The translations under genes were made by a program, and so were the position numbers. This document shows positions 23,511-34,335 of a stretch of DNA of 64,000 bases, piece by piece. The stretch spans positions 806,001 to 870,000 of the forward strand of contig KV748207.1 of the NCBI GenBank assembly GCA_001692895.1, in the 5' to 3' direction. Source of the DNA: Cenococcum geophilum 1.58 (Eukaryota > Ascomycota > Dothideomycetes > Gloniales > Gloniaceae). A model generated the notes under the pieces. The model saw only the letters and a program-made list of their open reading frames with translations. It was not told the origin of the DNA and did no database searches. Numbering within the stretch: position 1 is the stretch's first letter; every line of letters begins with the position of its first letter.

Positions 23511-24300
23511 TGGGCAAATAGAACGCCAGAACTAAACCCTAGAGTATTACCTCTATATGTTTTATAACAAAAAGTAAAGTAACTAGGCAGGCCTTTTATT
23601 ACTAGCTGAATTCGCCTATAATAATGCTAAATATAGTATAATAGGTATAAGCCCGTTTTATACCTGCTATAGGTTTTACCTATATCTAGAATACGAGGTC
23701 TAGACAAACGATAGTAGTTCTATTCTAGCCGCCTCTAAGAGGATTAAAAGAATATCCCTTAAACGCGAAGCGCTAGCGAAACGCTAAGAGCACGCCGCCA
23801 AGGCGTAGGCGAAATACTATAATCGTTATTACTAACTATAGGTATATAAAGTAGGGGATCTAGTCTTACTATTGACTAAGAACCTTAAACTAAAAAGGCT
23901 AAATAAGAAACTTATAGCACGCTTTATTAGACCTTTTAGTATAGCTAAACTAGTTAAAAAGTAAGCATACCAACTATATCTACCTACGTCTTACCGTATC
24001 TACCTAGTATTTTATATTAGCTTACTAGAGCTATATAAATAATATAAGGGCACTACTAGAGACCCTCTACTAGGGCCTATTAAGCTAGATAATTAAGCGG
24101 ACTAAGAGGACTAATATAAGGTAGAAGAAGTATATAAAAGGAAGGGATATAACTAGACCCTACAGTACTTAGTTAAGTAAAAAGGCTAGCTAAAAGAATA
24201 TAATAAATAGGTCCTAGTAAAAGATATTAATAAGGACGTAAAGGAGATATATAATAGTTACTTTACCCTAAGGGGCAAACAGAAAAGAAAGTAGGTAGAA
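23511..24300 (+). pseudogene. gypsy-B end of integrase and chromodomain, decayed
   Basis: The frame resumes after gypsy-C with QIERQN, directly continuing the integrase core. A chromodomain-like segment (YLVKWKGW in ancestral reading) is near 24165-24195. After about 24300 the plus-strand coding character ends. Confidence 0.8.
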
Positions 24301-24414
24301 AAATAAAAAACTTTTAATTATAACTAAGGTTACGCCCTATTAGCGGGGCGACGACAGAACGACGGCGAAGTAATGGTAGTACGCTAATAGAAATATAGAT
24401 ACTCTATAGCTCTA

Positions 24415-24510
24415 ACAAATCCCCCCTCTCCTCCCCTCCTTCCTTTTTCTCCTCCTCTCCCCCCTTATTCTCCTCCTCCTCTCCCTCCTCCTTATCCTCC
24501 TTATCCCTTA
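24415..24510 (+). repeat. Polypyrimidine tract in gypsy-B
   Basis: Almost 90 bases are C and T (CCTCC/TTCC/CTCCTC units), between pol and the antisense frame. It may mark the 3' end of the antisense transcript or be simple expansion. Confidence 0.7.
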
Positions 24511-24519
24511 TAATGGGAG

Positions 24520-25170
24520 GTATATTGGCCTATAAGTACTATTAGTATACGCTATAACAGCGAAATACCTACGCTATGACACGTACTAAAGCGCGTATTA
24601 TATTAAGAATTCCTTTAAGAGTATAACGGATGGCCTGTAATTCCTACACTTAGAGTAGGGAAAAGTCTTCGCCCTTTAGACGCTGGTGGAGACCGTGCTT
24701 AGCGCCGGTGCGTACTAAGGCCTCGATATCCTTCATAAAGGACTTTTAGACGGCAGTAACGCGAGCGTTAAGGTTAGCCGTATCTCCGCTAGTAACCCGC
24801 TAGCGCTTAGCCCTATTAATGAGGGTAAGTAGCTTATTTAGGCGGCTATAGAAGGCCTTAGGGACCTAGTCTATTAGCTATTAAAACCTAAACTAACGCA
24901 CTTAGACTTACTAGTTGGTATGACTTATTTAGTTATCGGCAGTACCCGCAATTACAGTTAGCCTACTTACCGTAAGTAGTCCACCCAGTAGTAGCTACGC
25001 GCTTGGCGTAGCGGAGGCAAATTAGTTTAAGTAAGGCTGGGGGAGCACCTTGCAAGCAATAAGGAAGCTTAGACGGCATCTAGTAGGGTTAGCGACAGCT
25101 ATAAGCTAGTATAAAGAATATTTACGGAAGGCTCGCCAACAGGCGGACCGGCGGCGCTACGCTTGCGATT
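24520..25170 (-). pseudogene. Decayed antisense reading frame inside gypsy-B
   Basis: On the minus strand, one frame stays protein-like for about 215 codons, from near 25170 down to about 24520. The only breaks are TAA/TAG codons, which read as Gln under RIP, exactly as in the gag-pol genes. The C-terminal half contains the segments FYSRLNKLLTLI, SFMKDIEALVRTGAKHG and LQAIRYTLKGIL, suggesting a helical protein. I recognise no family and see no catalytic motif. It lies opposite to pol, between the chromodomain end and the 3' LTR. Confidence 0.55.
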
Positions 25171-25271
25171 TATAATTAATTAGAAGTTAAGAAGACGGCG
25201 AGTCGCAAACTAAACGAATCGAAATTAAATAGGAAGGGAAATCTAGTGTCCTACCTTAGTGGGAACTCCTA

Positions 25272-25342
25272 CCTTTATAGATCTCTACAAGGTCCTATTA
25301 TTACATTATCCTATTATTATATTGTCCTATCGTTACATTATC
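25272..25342 (+). repeat. Four diverged tandem units, period about 17 bp, near the 3' end of gypsy-B
   Basis: The unit TCCTATTATTACATTA recurs with small changes. It lies between the antisense frame and the polypurine tract. Confidence 0.6.
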
Positions 25343-25433
25343 TAATTCACTTAAATTTGTTAAAAACTTTTTATTTAGAGAAGGGCAATAATAGCGTTAG
25401 CTAAGGACAGCCGCTTAAGAAGGGGGGGGCAAT

Positions 25434-25636
25434 TATTAGGCCATAGAGACGCACTAGCCGTAACTGGCTTAGCGCAGGCGAAGCGCAGGCGAGGCGCCTA
25501 CAAAACGTAGTCGCCCCGTATTAGAGAATAGCAGAATTCAGTTCTACAGTTCTACTTCATCAAAAACCAGAAACTCTTTGCATCCCGCTACTGTTGTCAC
25601 GTTACTACATGCCCTAAGGACCTTGGCGTCCTAATA
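25434..25636 (+). repeat. 3' LTR of gypsy-B
   Basis: The first G of TGTT is now A. A G-rich polypurine tract ends just upstream (about 25421-25429). The target duplicate CTATA follows at 25637. Confidence 0.9.
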
Positions 25637-27600
25637 CTATAATAGATGCCAAACTAAACTACTACATCCATGATAAAGAAATGCTAGCTATTATCTTTAG
25701 CTTTTAGCACTAGCGTGTACAGCTAAAGGGGACCCCTAAGCCTATTAAGGTAGTTTTGGATTATAAGGCCCTAGAATACTTTATAACAACTAAGGCCCTT
25801 ACGGCCCGGCAGGCACGCTAAGCGGATATCCTATCTTAGTTTAACTTCTTAATTATATATAGACTAGGCGCTACGAACCGTGTGGATGCTTTTACTAGGC
25901 GTGAATAAGACCTAGGTAACCAGACGGCTATAAAGATCTTATTATAGACCTAGACACTACTACGACCGAAATACCTTAACCCCTAGATATAGGCAGAACT
26001 AAGTATAGACTCCTTAGGCGCCGAGATGTATCCTATTAAACCCTTAGGATTTAACTTTATTAATAAACTACTACAGGTAAACCGAACGGCCCCCTCTCTA
26101 TAGGAGTACCGTAAAAAGGCAAAGAACATTGCCAGCCTATAGTCCCTTAAAAACGGACTACTTAAGCACTAGGAACGGCTAGTAGTAGCTAAGAAATAGA
26201 ACTTACGGACCCGGCTTATTGCCGAAGCTTATACCTAGGTCTCTACGGCCCACCCTAGAAAGAATAAGACCCGTAAAATTATTAGTAACCGATACTACTG
26301 GCCTAGAATAGTTACGGATATCGACCGCTATATACGGAACTATAACGACTGCCGTAGGTTTATAATTTTATAGGATAAAACCCTAGGATTATTAAAGCTA
26401 CTCCTAATACTAGAACGCCCCTAGCAGTATATCTCTATAGACTTCTATAAACTGCCTCTAGACCGTAATAGATACGATATAGTTATAATTCTAGTTAACC
26501 GCTTTAGCAAGCGCCCGTTCTTAATTCCCTACTATAAGAATATTAATGCTAAAGAGGCGGCCTAACTATATATCTACTATGTTTACCGAATTTACGGACT
26601 ACTAAATACTATTGTATCCAATTACGGGCCGCAGTTTATATCGGCCTTTTAGAACGAGTTTACCCGGATCTTAGGCATTAGGCTAAAGCTTTCTACGGCA
26701 TACTACCCCTAGATAGACGGTTAGACGGAGATTATAAACTAATATTTAGACCAGAGACTCCGGCCTTTTATTAACTACTTTTAGGATAACTAGGCTAAAC
26801 TACTACCCCTAATAGACTATACCCAAGCGACCCTACCCCACAACTTTACTAGATTTGCCCCTATTTAACTAGAAATAGGCTACTTACCCCATATAAGCTT
26901 TAACTAGAAAAGACTAGAAGGACCCTAGACTATATATAAGAAACTATCCCATAAGGAAGCCTAGTAGTACGCTAAGCGCTTAGAAGAAGCCTAGACGGTA
27001 GCCCGCATAAACCTATAAAAGGCCTAGAAATTAATGGAATAGTAGGTAAATAGGTATAGGCGCAAGCCTAACTTTACCGTAGGTAATATGGTCTAGGTTA
27101 TAATAAAGAACTAGAAAATAGAACGGCCTAGCCGTAAGCTGGACTATAAGATGGTAGGACTATATAAGATTCTTAATAAAGTAGGCAACTCGTACAAGGT
27201 TAAACTCCTGGATTTAATTAAGGTCCACCCTGTCTTCTTACTAGATAAGCTACAAAAGGCTATAAACAACCTATTACCTAGATAAAAGAATAAACCGCCC
27301 CTACCGATTTAAGTTAACGGCGACGATGAATAGGAAATTAAAGAAATACTGGCCTATAAACTTATAAAGGGAACGCTAAAGTATTATATTAGTTGGAAAG
27401 GATATAACCTAGACCCTACTTAGTACCCCACATAGAACTTTATAGGTAGTCCCTATAAGCTTTAGGAGTTCTATAGCCGTTACCCTAATAAACCTAGACC
27501 GCCAAAATACCTAGATAAATGGATGGAATACTAGCATAATAAAGACAATAAGTTACCAGAAGAGCATAAAGATAGGAACGCCCTATGGGTATAGTACGGA
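25637..27600 (+). pseudogene. gypsy-A rest of RNase H, integrase and chromodomain, decayed
   Basis: The frame resumes with the HDKEMLAII RNase H motif near 25670. The integrase zinc-finger region (about 26200-26360) and catalytic core (about 26400-27000) follow, then a chromodomain-like tail with YYISWKGYN near 27385. Stops are again at Trp or Gln positions. The same protein regions in gypsy-C (21580-22900) are closely related, so A and C belong to one lineage. Confidence 0.85.
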
Positions 27601-27641
27601 CTATAAAGCCTAAGGGCAGGCTTTTTCGGAGGGGGGGGTAA

Positions 27642-27842
27642 TGTTACGGCACTGGCAAACTGCCGTTAGATTGCCGCAAATTGCCGTCACGTAACCAGAG
27701 GATTGTACATAACTTTGAGCGGCGCTGCTACTCTTCTCCTTTCCTTTCTCTAGCTTTGGATCCTCGTTTATAGACTACCAATCGTACAGGCTTGCGCGTC
27801 CCTCTTGCCGTGCTTATGCCTCGATTGACTGAGTTGCTAACA
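27642..27842 (+). repeat. 3' LTR of gypsy-A
   Basis: It has the same length and ends as 9231-9431, with mainly C/T and G/A differences. A G-rich polypurine tract (about 27629-27639) and the AAAGCC/GGCTTT hairpin (27605-27624) precede it. Confidence 0.92.
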
Positions 27843-27847
27843 CTGGG

Positions 27848-28586
27848 TCTCCTCTCTTTTTTACTATTTTTATTTTATTTTATAGTATCTTATATAAGGA
27901 GAAGTATAAATAAAGAGGGTATAAATTATTAAGAAAGCTAAGGATATTAGTAGAATTCCCTACAGGTATAATTACTCGCTTATTTAGCGAGGTTTATCAA
28001 AAAAATCGATCGATATAATAATGATATGATATGATATCACTTATCGTATCAATCTAATCGATAACGATTTTCGCCCACCCTGCGAGTCCTTCCTCCCGGC
28101 AGCGGTCGACATATACAAGACTGCCTTCTATCTCCGTGAGCGAGCAGCACACTCCCGAGAGTGGCCTTCATAAACATTCAAACATCCTAAATTCTACAAG
28201 CAGCTCAATCAGCTCAATCAGAACCTCCATTCTCGATTTCTCGAGCAGATCATCTCAGGCTTTTCGCAGAGTACCCGTCAGCTCGAAAAGTCACGCCACT
28301 TGCTAATCTTCCATTCATGTATTGCAACTACCGCCTATCTGAGTCCTGGATATTAAGCTAACGCTTAAAATAACTCTACTGAAACCCATTGGATCCAGAT
28401 CGTCATAATCTGGATACATCGACTCACGCTCCATCCATTGGTTAAGTATCCCACCTCTGCGCTACAAGCTAACTGTCTGGCCTCTCATACTCCAATGCTA
28501 CAACGGGAGCCGCCATCTCTTCTAAGAGGCCACGAAAAGTATGGTGAGGTCTGCGATCACCCCCAACTGCATTCGCAGAACGTCGA
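27848..28586. other. Transition from AT-rich repeat island to normal DNA
   Basis: To about 28,060 the sequence stays AT-rich and holds simple ATGATAT repeats and a CTCGC/GCGAG palindrome near 27975-27995. After that, base composition is ordinary. No gene is supportable here, although an upstream exon of the broken P450 could have been located between 28,100 and 28,586. Confidence 0.6.
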
Positions 28587-30040
28587 GTGAAGTCCATCTT
28601 TCAAGGCCCGATCCTCCGCATCGCACCAAACTCCCCTGTGTTTAACCTTGAAACGGCTCCAAATGTCATTTACGGATCCAAGCGGGTAAACGTGTGCAAT
28701 TCGGAAAGGTACAAGACGGCGGGATGTGTGGCGGAGGCATATAACACTTTCAGCGAGACTGACAAGGAAGGCATGCGGTTAGACGGCACTGGATCAGCCC
28801 GGCATTCTCAGATAGTTCCTTGAAGGCAGTGGAGGAGTCCATGCTGAGATATATTGATATATTCTGTGACTTGTTGAAGCCTGCGGGTACTTAGAGTGGG
28901 AAGAAGAACGTGAACGTCCTGTCCACATGGCTGGGGTTTGATATCAAGGGCCATTTGGCATATGGAAGCCGCTTTCGGTGTATGGAGGACGAAGATAATC
29001 GTGCCTTGGCTAAATCTATGATAACTACGAGCAAGTTTGCTTACTGCAGCAGTGTCCTCTCCTAGACAAACTTAGAATGTCTACTTACTGATAACATCTC
29101 ACTAGTCGTCATGTTTGCTGTCTCCTTGGCTTGCGCGATTCCTGATGAAGAATGGATTTGCTGAAATTATGAGTGGCAAAGCCGCCAGGGAAAGCATCCA
29201 ACCAGTTAATTACGCAATCGACCAATTGGACCGGAGAATTGAAAAAGAGAAGGAATCACAAAGAGGAGAAAAAGATATTCCGAAGGACTTGATGCACTAC
29301 CTTCTCAACAACATAGACCGCAAAACAGGCAGTCGGCCCGACCGAAGTGAGCTTAATTCCAGAAGTCTTAATATCATTAATGCTGGGGCAGATCCGTTTG
29401 CAGGTGTGCTTGCGGCAGCTTTCTTCTATCTATTGCATAATCAATGTGCACTACGCAAAGCAACGAAAGAAATCAGGGAAATGTTTAGTACTCCCTCAGA
29501 AATCTGCAGTGGGCCTAAGCTCAATTCTTGTGTCTATCTTCAAGCTTGTATACAGGAGACATTGCGTCTAGCACCACCAGCTCCCAGCCATCTTCCTCGC
29601 GAAGTCCTCCCGGGCGATATTGACGTCTACGGGACCACATTCCTGGTGGTATGGTGGTCGCCGTTCCCGCATACTCAATCCACCACAACATCGAATGCTA
29701 CCCCGACCCGTAGTAATTCCGCCCAGAACGTTGGATTCCCTCGGAAAGCACCTCTAGAGAAAGTGTTGAGCTCGCTCATTGGACATTTTGTCCGTTTAGC
29801 TTAGGCATTTGCCGGTGTATTGGGAAGAATGTAGAGTATTTGGAGTTGAAACTCGTGCTGGCACATATTCTGCATCGCTTTGATATGCGGCTTGCAGCTA
29901 CAGATATGAATTTAGGAGGCGGTAATCCAGATCTAGAGGGAGAGAGACATAGATTGGATGAGTTCCAATTGGTGGATTACATAGGAGTTGCGCGCAATGG
30001 GCCCGTGGGGACTTTAAGCTTGCTAAGACGGAGTGAACGT
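28587..30040 (+). pseudogene. Cytochrome P450 pseudogene
   Basis: P450 segments follow one another in order but in different frames. They are an N-terminal GPILRIAPN motif (about 28600-28630), an AFSDSSLKAVEESMLRYIDIF stretch with a stop at about 28890, an I-helix-like INAGADPFAG (29377), the K-helix ETLRL (29555), the FRPERW motif preceded by two adjacent stops (about 29708-29730), and a heme-loop FSLGICRCIGKN (about 29795-29830). The I-helix lacks the usual Thr pair. The N-terminal anchor is missing. Frameshifts and stops show it is dead, while ordinary base composition and few RIP-type changes separate it from the repeats on the left. Confidence 0.8.
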
Positions 30041-31635
30041 TTAAGGGGTCTTTTTGTCTTGATCTTGGAGGGCTCCACCATAGATCCAAAAACGAATTCG
30101 AATTGTTCAGTAAGAAATCCCCCTGATCCAATTTCCTCTGGCGAATTACGATTATAAGCTCGAAAACAACCCCTTCAGGGAATACTTGCACAGACTTTGA
30201 AGTCTTCATCTGATTGAGATATGCAAAGTGTCGAACGTTGAGGTCACTGTCAGGTACCACCTTATGACTCACACCCTGTTTCTATTACCTATTACCGACT
30301 GAGTGGCAATATCGACCTGGTGGCGATTGAGTAATAGCTCCAGAATAGTCGTCAGCGTCGTCGTCAGTCCTTTGCCCCGACCTCATGTATATAGAGAGCT
30401 TCTAGAGCTAGCTTCAATCGACAGAGTTCTTATGAGTGACTTGTCCGTCCGACACAAAGCTACCATTATTTGGTTAGGGGAGAATCTTGATATATTCGGA
30501 CTCAGGTGGGGGCTGCTTGTCTGTTGGTATGCTGGACGTCTACCGTATCTTTATTGAGAGTAAAGCTCGATGGTTGAGGTAGCTAGTAGATCAAGGAGTG
30601 GTAGGTAGTCCGATATAACCGTTTATCTCAGGTCAGTAAATCAAACTTGGATTTCATACTTCAACCGTATTGTCATCCGCGGAACTTGCGCCTATTTAAA
30701 TTCGTACCTAAGCCGATGTTGCAGCCGTATGTCACTATGTTAGTTGCAGCTTATGCCAGAGAGCCTCTTATCATTCCGGATAACAGGATTATTAACGCGT
30801 AGACCGCTTCGAGGCGGCTAATTAAGGCTGAAGATAGAAGTGTGCCCCCGAAAAAGCGCAGCACAGACTGGATCACGCAGTAGAGAGGGTATGAGAACTT
30901 GCGATCGGCTTGAAGCGGCGACTTGCAGTGTTTGGAATGAGGGCTCTTGTTCAGGAAGTCTTCGATTGGTAGGGATAGCGACTCGAGGTCTCTGGGTCGG
31001 CCCGTCTTGGTAGGAGAGGATAAGAGGGACGAGTTGTCGTGTCTTGTGACGAGTCCGCCTGCGATCCAGCGAATCTCCTGCAGCATAGACGACGAATCTG
31101 CGGATAGTGGTATGAGGTCTTCGAGTCGGCAAGTGGTAGTGTGAGACGGCGACTTGTGTCTACGGCGAGGTCGCGCTGTGTGACGCGACTGGTCGCACCC
31201 TAGGAGTGATTAAGGCTCGTCGACACTATCGACAGTCATCTAAACACCGTTTTATCGTGCCACCGACTAAACCAAATACTACGGCAAAGCCTTATATAGC
31301 TCAATATGTTAAAAGAAATTATTGTCGACATATGGTAGCGTCATACCATCTGGTGATCCATGCACTGGCAATATGATGTTCGTGATGACAAAAGTAAGAA
31401 GTGTCGTTGATTCAAGATCAGCGCATCGCTGCGTTTCTGGTCGGTTGCGATTGGTCCAGTTGCAGTCACTCGAAAATATTCAATTTTCAATTTTGGGAAC
31501 ACATCTTAACGCAAAAGTAAACAACATGCTCCATAGCTATTTCTCCTCCAGCATTGCAGATTAAGTGATGCAATGATATCGAAAAATGGGCTTCTTAAAT
31601 CAGGTAAGTACACTTTCGCAATCTCGGAAATGCAC
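30041..31635. other. Intergenic stretch between P450 pseudogene and flavin monooxygenase
   Basis: Several short open frames exist on both strands (for example 30751-31086 minus), but none shows a motif, a good start or splice-linked neighbours. I see no supportable gene. The final part should hold the 3' untranslated region of the monooxygenase. Confidence 0.5.
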
Positions 31636-33354
31636 TCAACAAACCAACGTTAACTGCCTTTCTGGCTCATTCTTCCCTGCGAACATGACCTTTATCCTCT
31701 TCACCTGCTCCACCTTCAGCTCCTTCCATACTTCCGTATGTCCTTTCAGCTTCTCCAGGCCTTGCTTTTCCAAATCTGCATTCACCCAGGTCAACAACTC
31801 GTCCACGTAGTCTACCTCCCTATCCTTTAGACTGTGAAATCTTTTGCCAAAGCCTTTTTCTTCCACTCTTTTCCTGTATTCCGCTCTCATAAAGCTCTCC
31901 TTAGGTAATTTAACCTTACTACTCAACACCTTCGCCACCACCATTGCCTGGAATTCGAATAGTGTAAATGTAGCTGTAAAATACGGGACACCCACGAAAA
32001 TCAGCGTTGGATCTGGGATATAGAAGATATCTTTGTGAAGGTTATGACGTTGTGTGCCGTCAGTCACAAGGACTTTGTCATCTGCGAGGTGAACTGGCGT
32101 ATTATCAGAGTGGAGGTAGCGTAGAAAAGGCAGGAAAACGTGATAGCCAGTGCACAACACAATATGGTGGATGTCACAAAGCTTTTGCCCAGATTTCAGG
32201 ATTATGGTAGTAGGAATGGATTCTGCTTCCGGCAGAGGGCCATCCGGGTGTGAATGTGAAAGATCGAAAGACTCAATCTCGCTAACTCTATTAGCATTTG
32301 ACGGCAAGAGGCTTGAGGGGAGATCAAAAGCGCCATTTCGGTGGACTTGATATATTTCGTTCGCTACGGGACCGAGTTCGCGAGCGATATCCGTGGAAGA
32401 TACGCTTGCACCCACTAGGACGACATTCTAAAGGTTGAAGATGGTTAGTCAGAGAGTTAGAATGGCGTGAAGTAGCTATTTAGTAGGATGTGACGTGCTT
32501 TTCCTTTGAATACGTCCGGCGTTCTGTATCCCTTCGAGTGCTGAACTCGACTGGGCCATCGCTTCTTCAACTCGCCTAACCCAGGGATATTTGGAACTCG
32601 AGCTGCATGATAATGACCGGAGGCAGCTATGACCGCATCAAATTCCTGAAAAACTTAGTCCTAAATTGCAGCTCCGGATGCGCATGCATACCCATATCGT
32701 CCTCCGCTTATATTTGCTTGCGGTACTACCACCACCGAGAGTGACCGTTTCCACCATCCATTTCCCACCACTCTTCTGAACATTCCTCACCTCGGTATCA
32801 TATACCGTAATATTTTCTACTCCAGTCTTGCGAGAGGTGTCCTGTATGTATGTTTTCAAAACCGAATGACCGACAAAGTCGGGCGTTCCAGGTGGAAAGG
32901 CGTTTAGCGTTGTCTGTAACAACCTTGTGGGTACATTGTTGGTGAGGCCGATATAACAAGGTCTGTCCTAATACCATTTAATCAACTTGCTGTAGGACAA
33001 AAGGTAAACGCTTCAAATGCTACTTACCCGGGCGGAGAATGCTGGAGCCGTGCTATCTCTGACGGCTCCTCGGCGCTGTTCGTGCGAGTATCCATATATA
33101 GTCTATCCGCTTGCGATGCAAGAGTAGAAGGATACGCTGGCTCGATAGGCTTCCGTCCATCGTACACCCTATTTTACTCTTTGTTAGCAATTAAGTCACG
33201 ATTAGCCGAAGGGAGCGTACCACACGCCGCCTGCAACACTCGATCTCTCAAACACGATCACATTTAGCCCTTCACTCTTAAGGTGAGCTGCGGTAGCGAC
33301 ACCACTGATACCTGCTCCAATGACCGCAATTCTCTTGGATGGGAATCGAGCCAT
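31636..33354 (-). CDS. Flavin-containing (FAD/NADPH) monooxygenase
   Basis: The inferred gene has five exons: 33354-33221, 33168-33028, 32962-32692, 32645-32499 and 32427-31636. They total 1,485 nt and 494 residues. The start is the ATG at 33354. The product has the N-terminal FAD dinucleotide fold GAGISG (residues 13-18), an HSKGY segment like that of the FMO signature, and a second, NADPH-type fold GASVSS (about 237-242); an LCTGY motif follows. Such enzymes add one oxygen atom to a soft nucleophile or ketone, in the cytosol or at the ER. Introns are 52, 65, 46 and 71 bp. The fourth would use a GC donor (32498), which best preserves FKGKNVVLVG. The gene is divergent from the TauD-like gene at 34336. 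Substrate unknown. Confidence 0.85.
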
Positions 33355-34335
33355 TCTTCTGTTTGAAGTGCTTTCCGACTAGCAGTTCAAGATCAAATTT
33401 AATTTAAGGAATTTCAAACGCGGAAAGATTGGAATAGCTGCAAAAGATCGCGGATTATCCAAAGTAGAATGATTAATCAGCTAGTTGAGCATCCAGAGAA
33501 ATACTTTCATCATGCAACATTACTCAATGGTATTCGTGCTTACCCTGACGAGAGGATAGTGATACAGTATTTGCAAGCGGCGATGGAGCTATCGGATATT
33601 AGAGAATAGAGTGATAGCGAAAGTGGGGACTAAGATCTGCAATACAAATCCTGGGGTCTTGCATCGTTCTTGAGTGGGTCAGTAGCATCGACTAGGTTAG
33701 ATTCTCTACTACCTTAAGAGTTCCGCAAACGGATGAACTTCGGGTTTAGAAACAGCTTCTAAAGCTTCATGAAGTTGAGGAGCAAATTGATCTGATTCGA
33801 CTGTTCGTCGCGAACATCATTAAGCTCTTAGATCAAGCAATTCGGACAGTGTAATCGTGGACCGTTGAGTGACCTCTCGAAATGCCGATTCTACGTGTCA
33901 TGGATACTGCATCGAGTGACCGGAGATTATGTATGGCGTCATCTGAATCCCATATTGTCCAACTCCAGGGCCGATTAAAAGGCGGGGAATTTCAAATATG
34001 AAACGGAATAAGACCTCAGATAGGTAAGATGGTGTGGGGGCCTAGGGAAATAGTGATAAAGAGTATCCAACGATATACGACTATCCCAGTCGTCGATAAG
34101 GTAGAGAGCGTTGTAGAGTTGTGAAGCGCAATTGACTTACAGAATGATGTGATTAAGATTACCCCGCAACCAAAATAGTCACCTACGTGGAATAGAACAA
34201 GCTGACAAAACAATCGAGCCTTAGATTTTAGAATGCTTACGAGTAGAATAAATCCTATCGGGAATAGGTCAAACTGTGAGAATCTTTAAGAACTGTGACA
34301 CCACCAAATGAAGAAAACATACTTGTGAGACCACA
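33355..34335. promoter_or_regulatory. Shared divergent promoter region of the FMO and TauD-like genes
   Basis: These 981 bp lie between the two start codons, which face away from each other, so the interval must contain both promoters. I see no clear TATA box or repeated operator. Short open frames here lack coding character. Confidence 0.5.

Larger units (their letters stand above)
12888..25636 (+). mobile_element. Ty3/gypsy retrotransposon B, inserted in gypsy-A
   Basis: LTRs at 12888-13090 and 25434-25636 (203 bp each) start TGTTAGGCC or TATTAGGCC and end in CTAACA or CTAATA. The target CTATA is duplicated (12883-12887 and 25637-25641). Without gypsy-C the element is about 6.56 kb. It differs from A and C in gag sequence, in LTR and in having about 1.1 kb between pol and the 3' LTR. 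Confidence 0.92.
9231..27842 (+). mobile_element. Ty3/gypsy retrotransposon A, outer member of a three-level nest
   Basis: Its LTRs (9231-9431 and 27642-27842, both 201 bp) are flanked by the exact 5-bp duplicate CTGGG (9226-9230 and 27843-27847). Removing gypsy-B and one copy of its target site leaves about 5.86 kb with gag, protease, reverse transcriptase, RNase H, integrase and chromodomain in gypsy order. The RNase H reading frame rejoins across the excised insert. All stretches carry RIP-type stops. Confidence 0.93.

Noticed and set aside
24415-24510. Polypyrimidine block as a CRISPR-like or satellite array
   Set aside because: It has no spacers and no regular unit; simple-sequence expansion is enough.
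29898-30272. Minus-strand frame opposite the P450 end
   Set aside because: The plus strand carries the P450 heme-region residues; the opposite frame has no motif.
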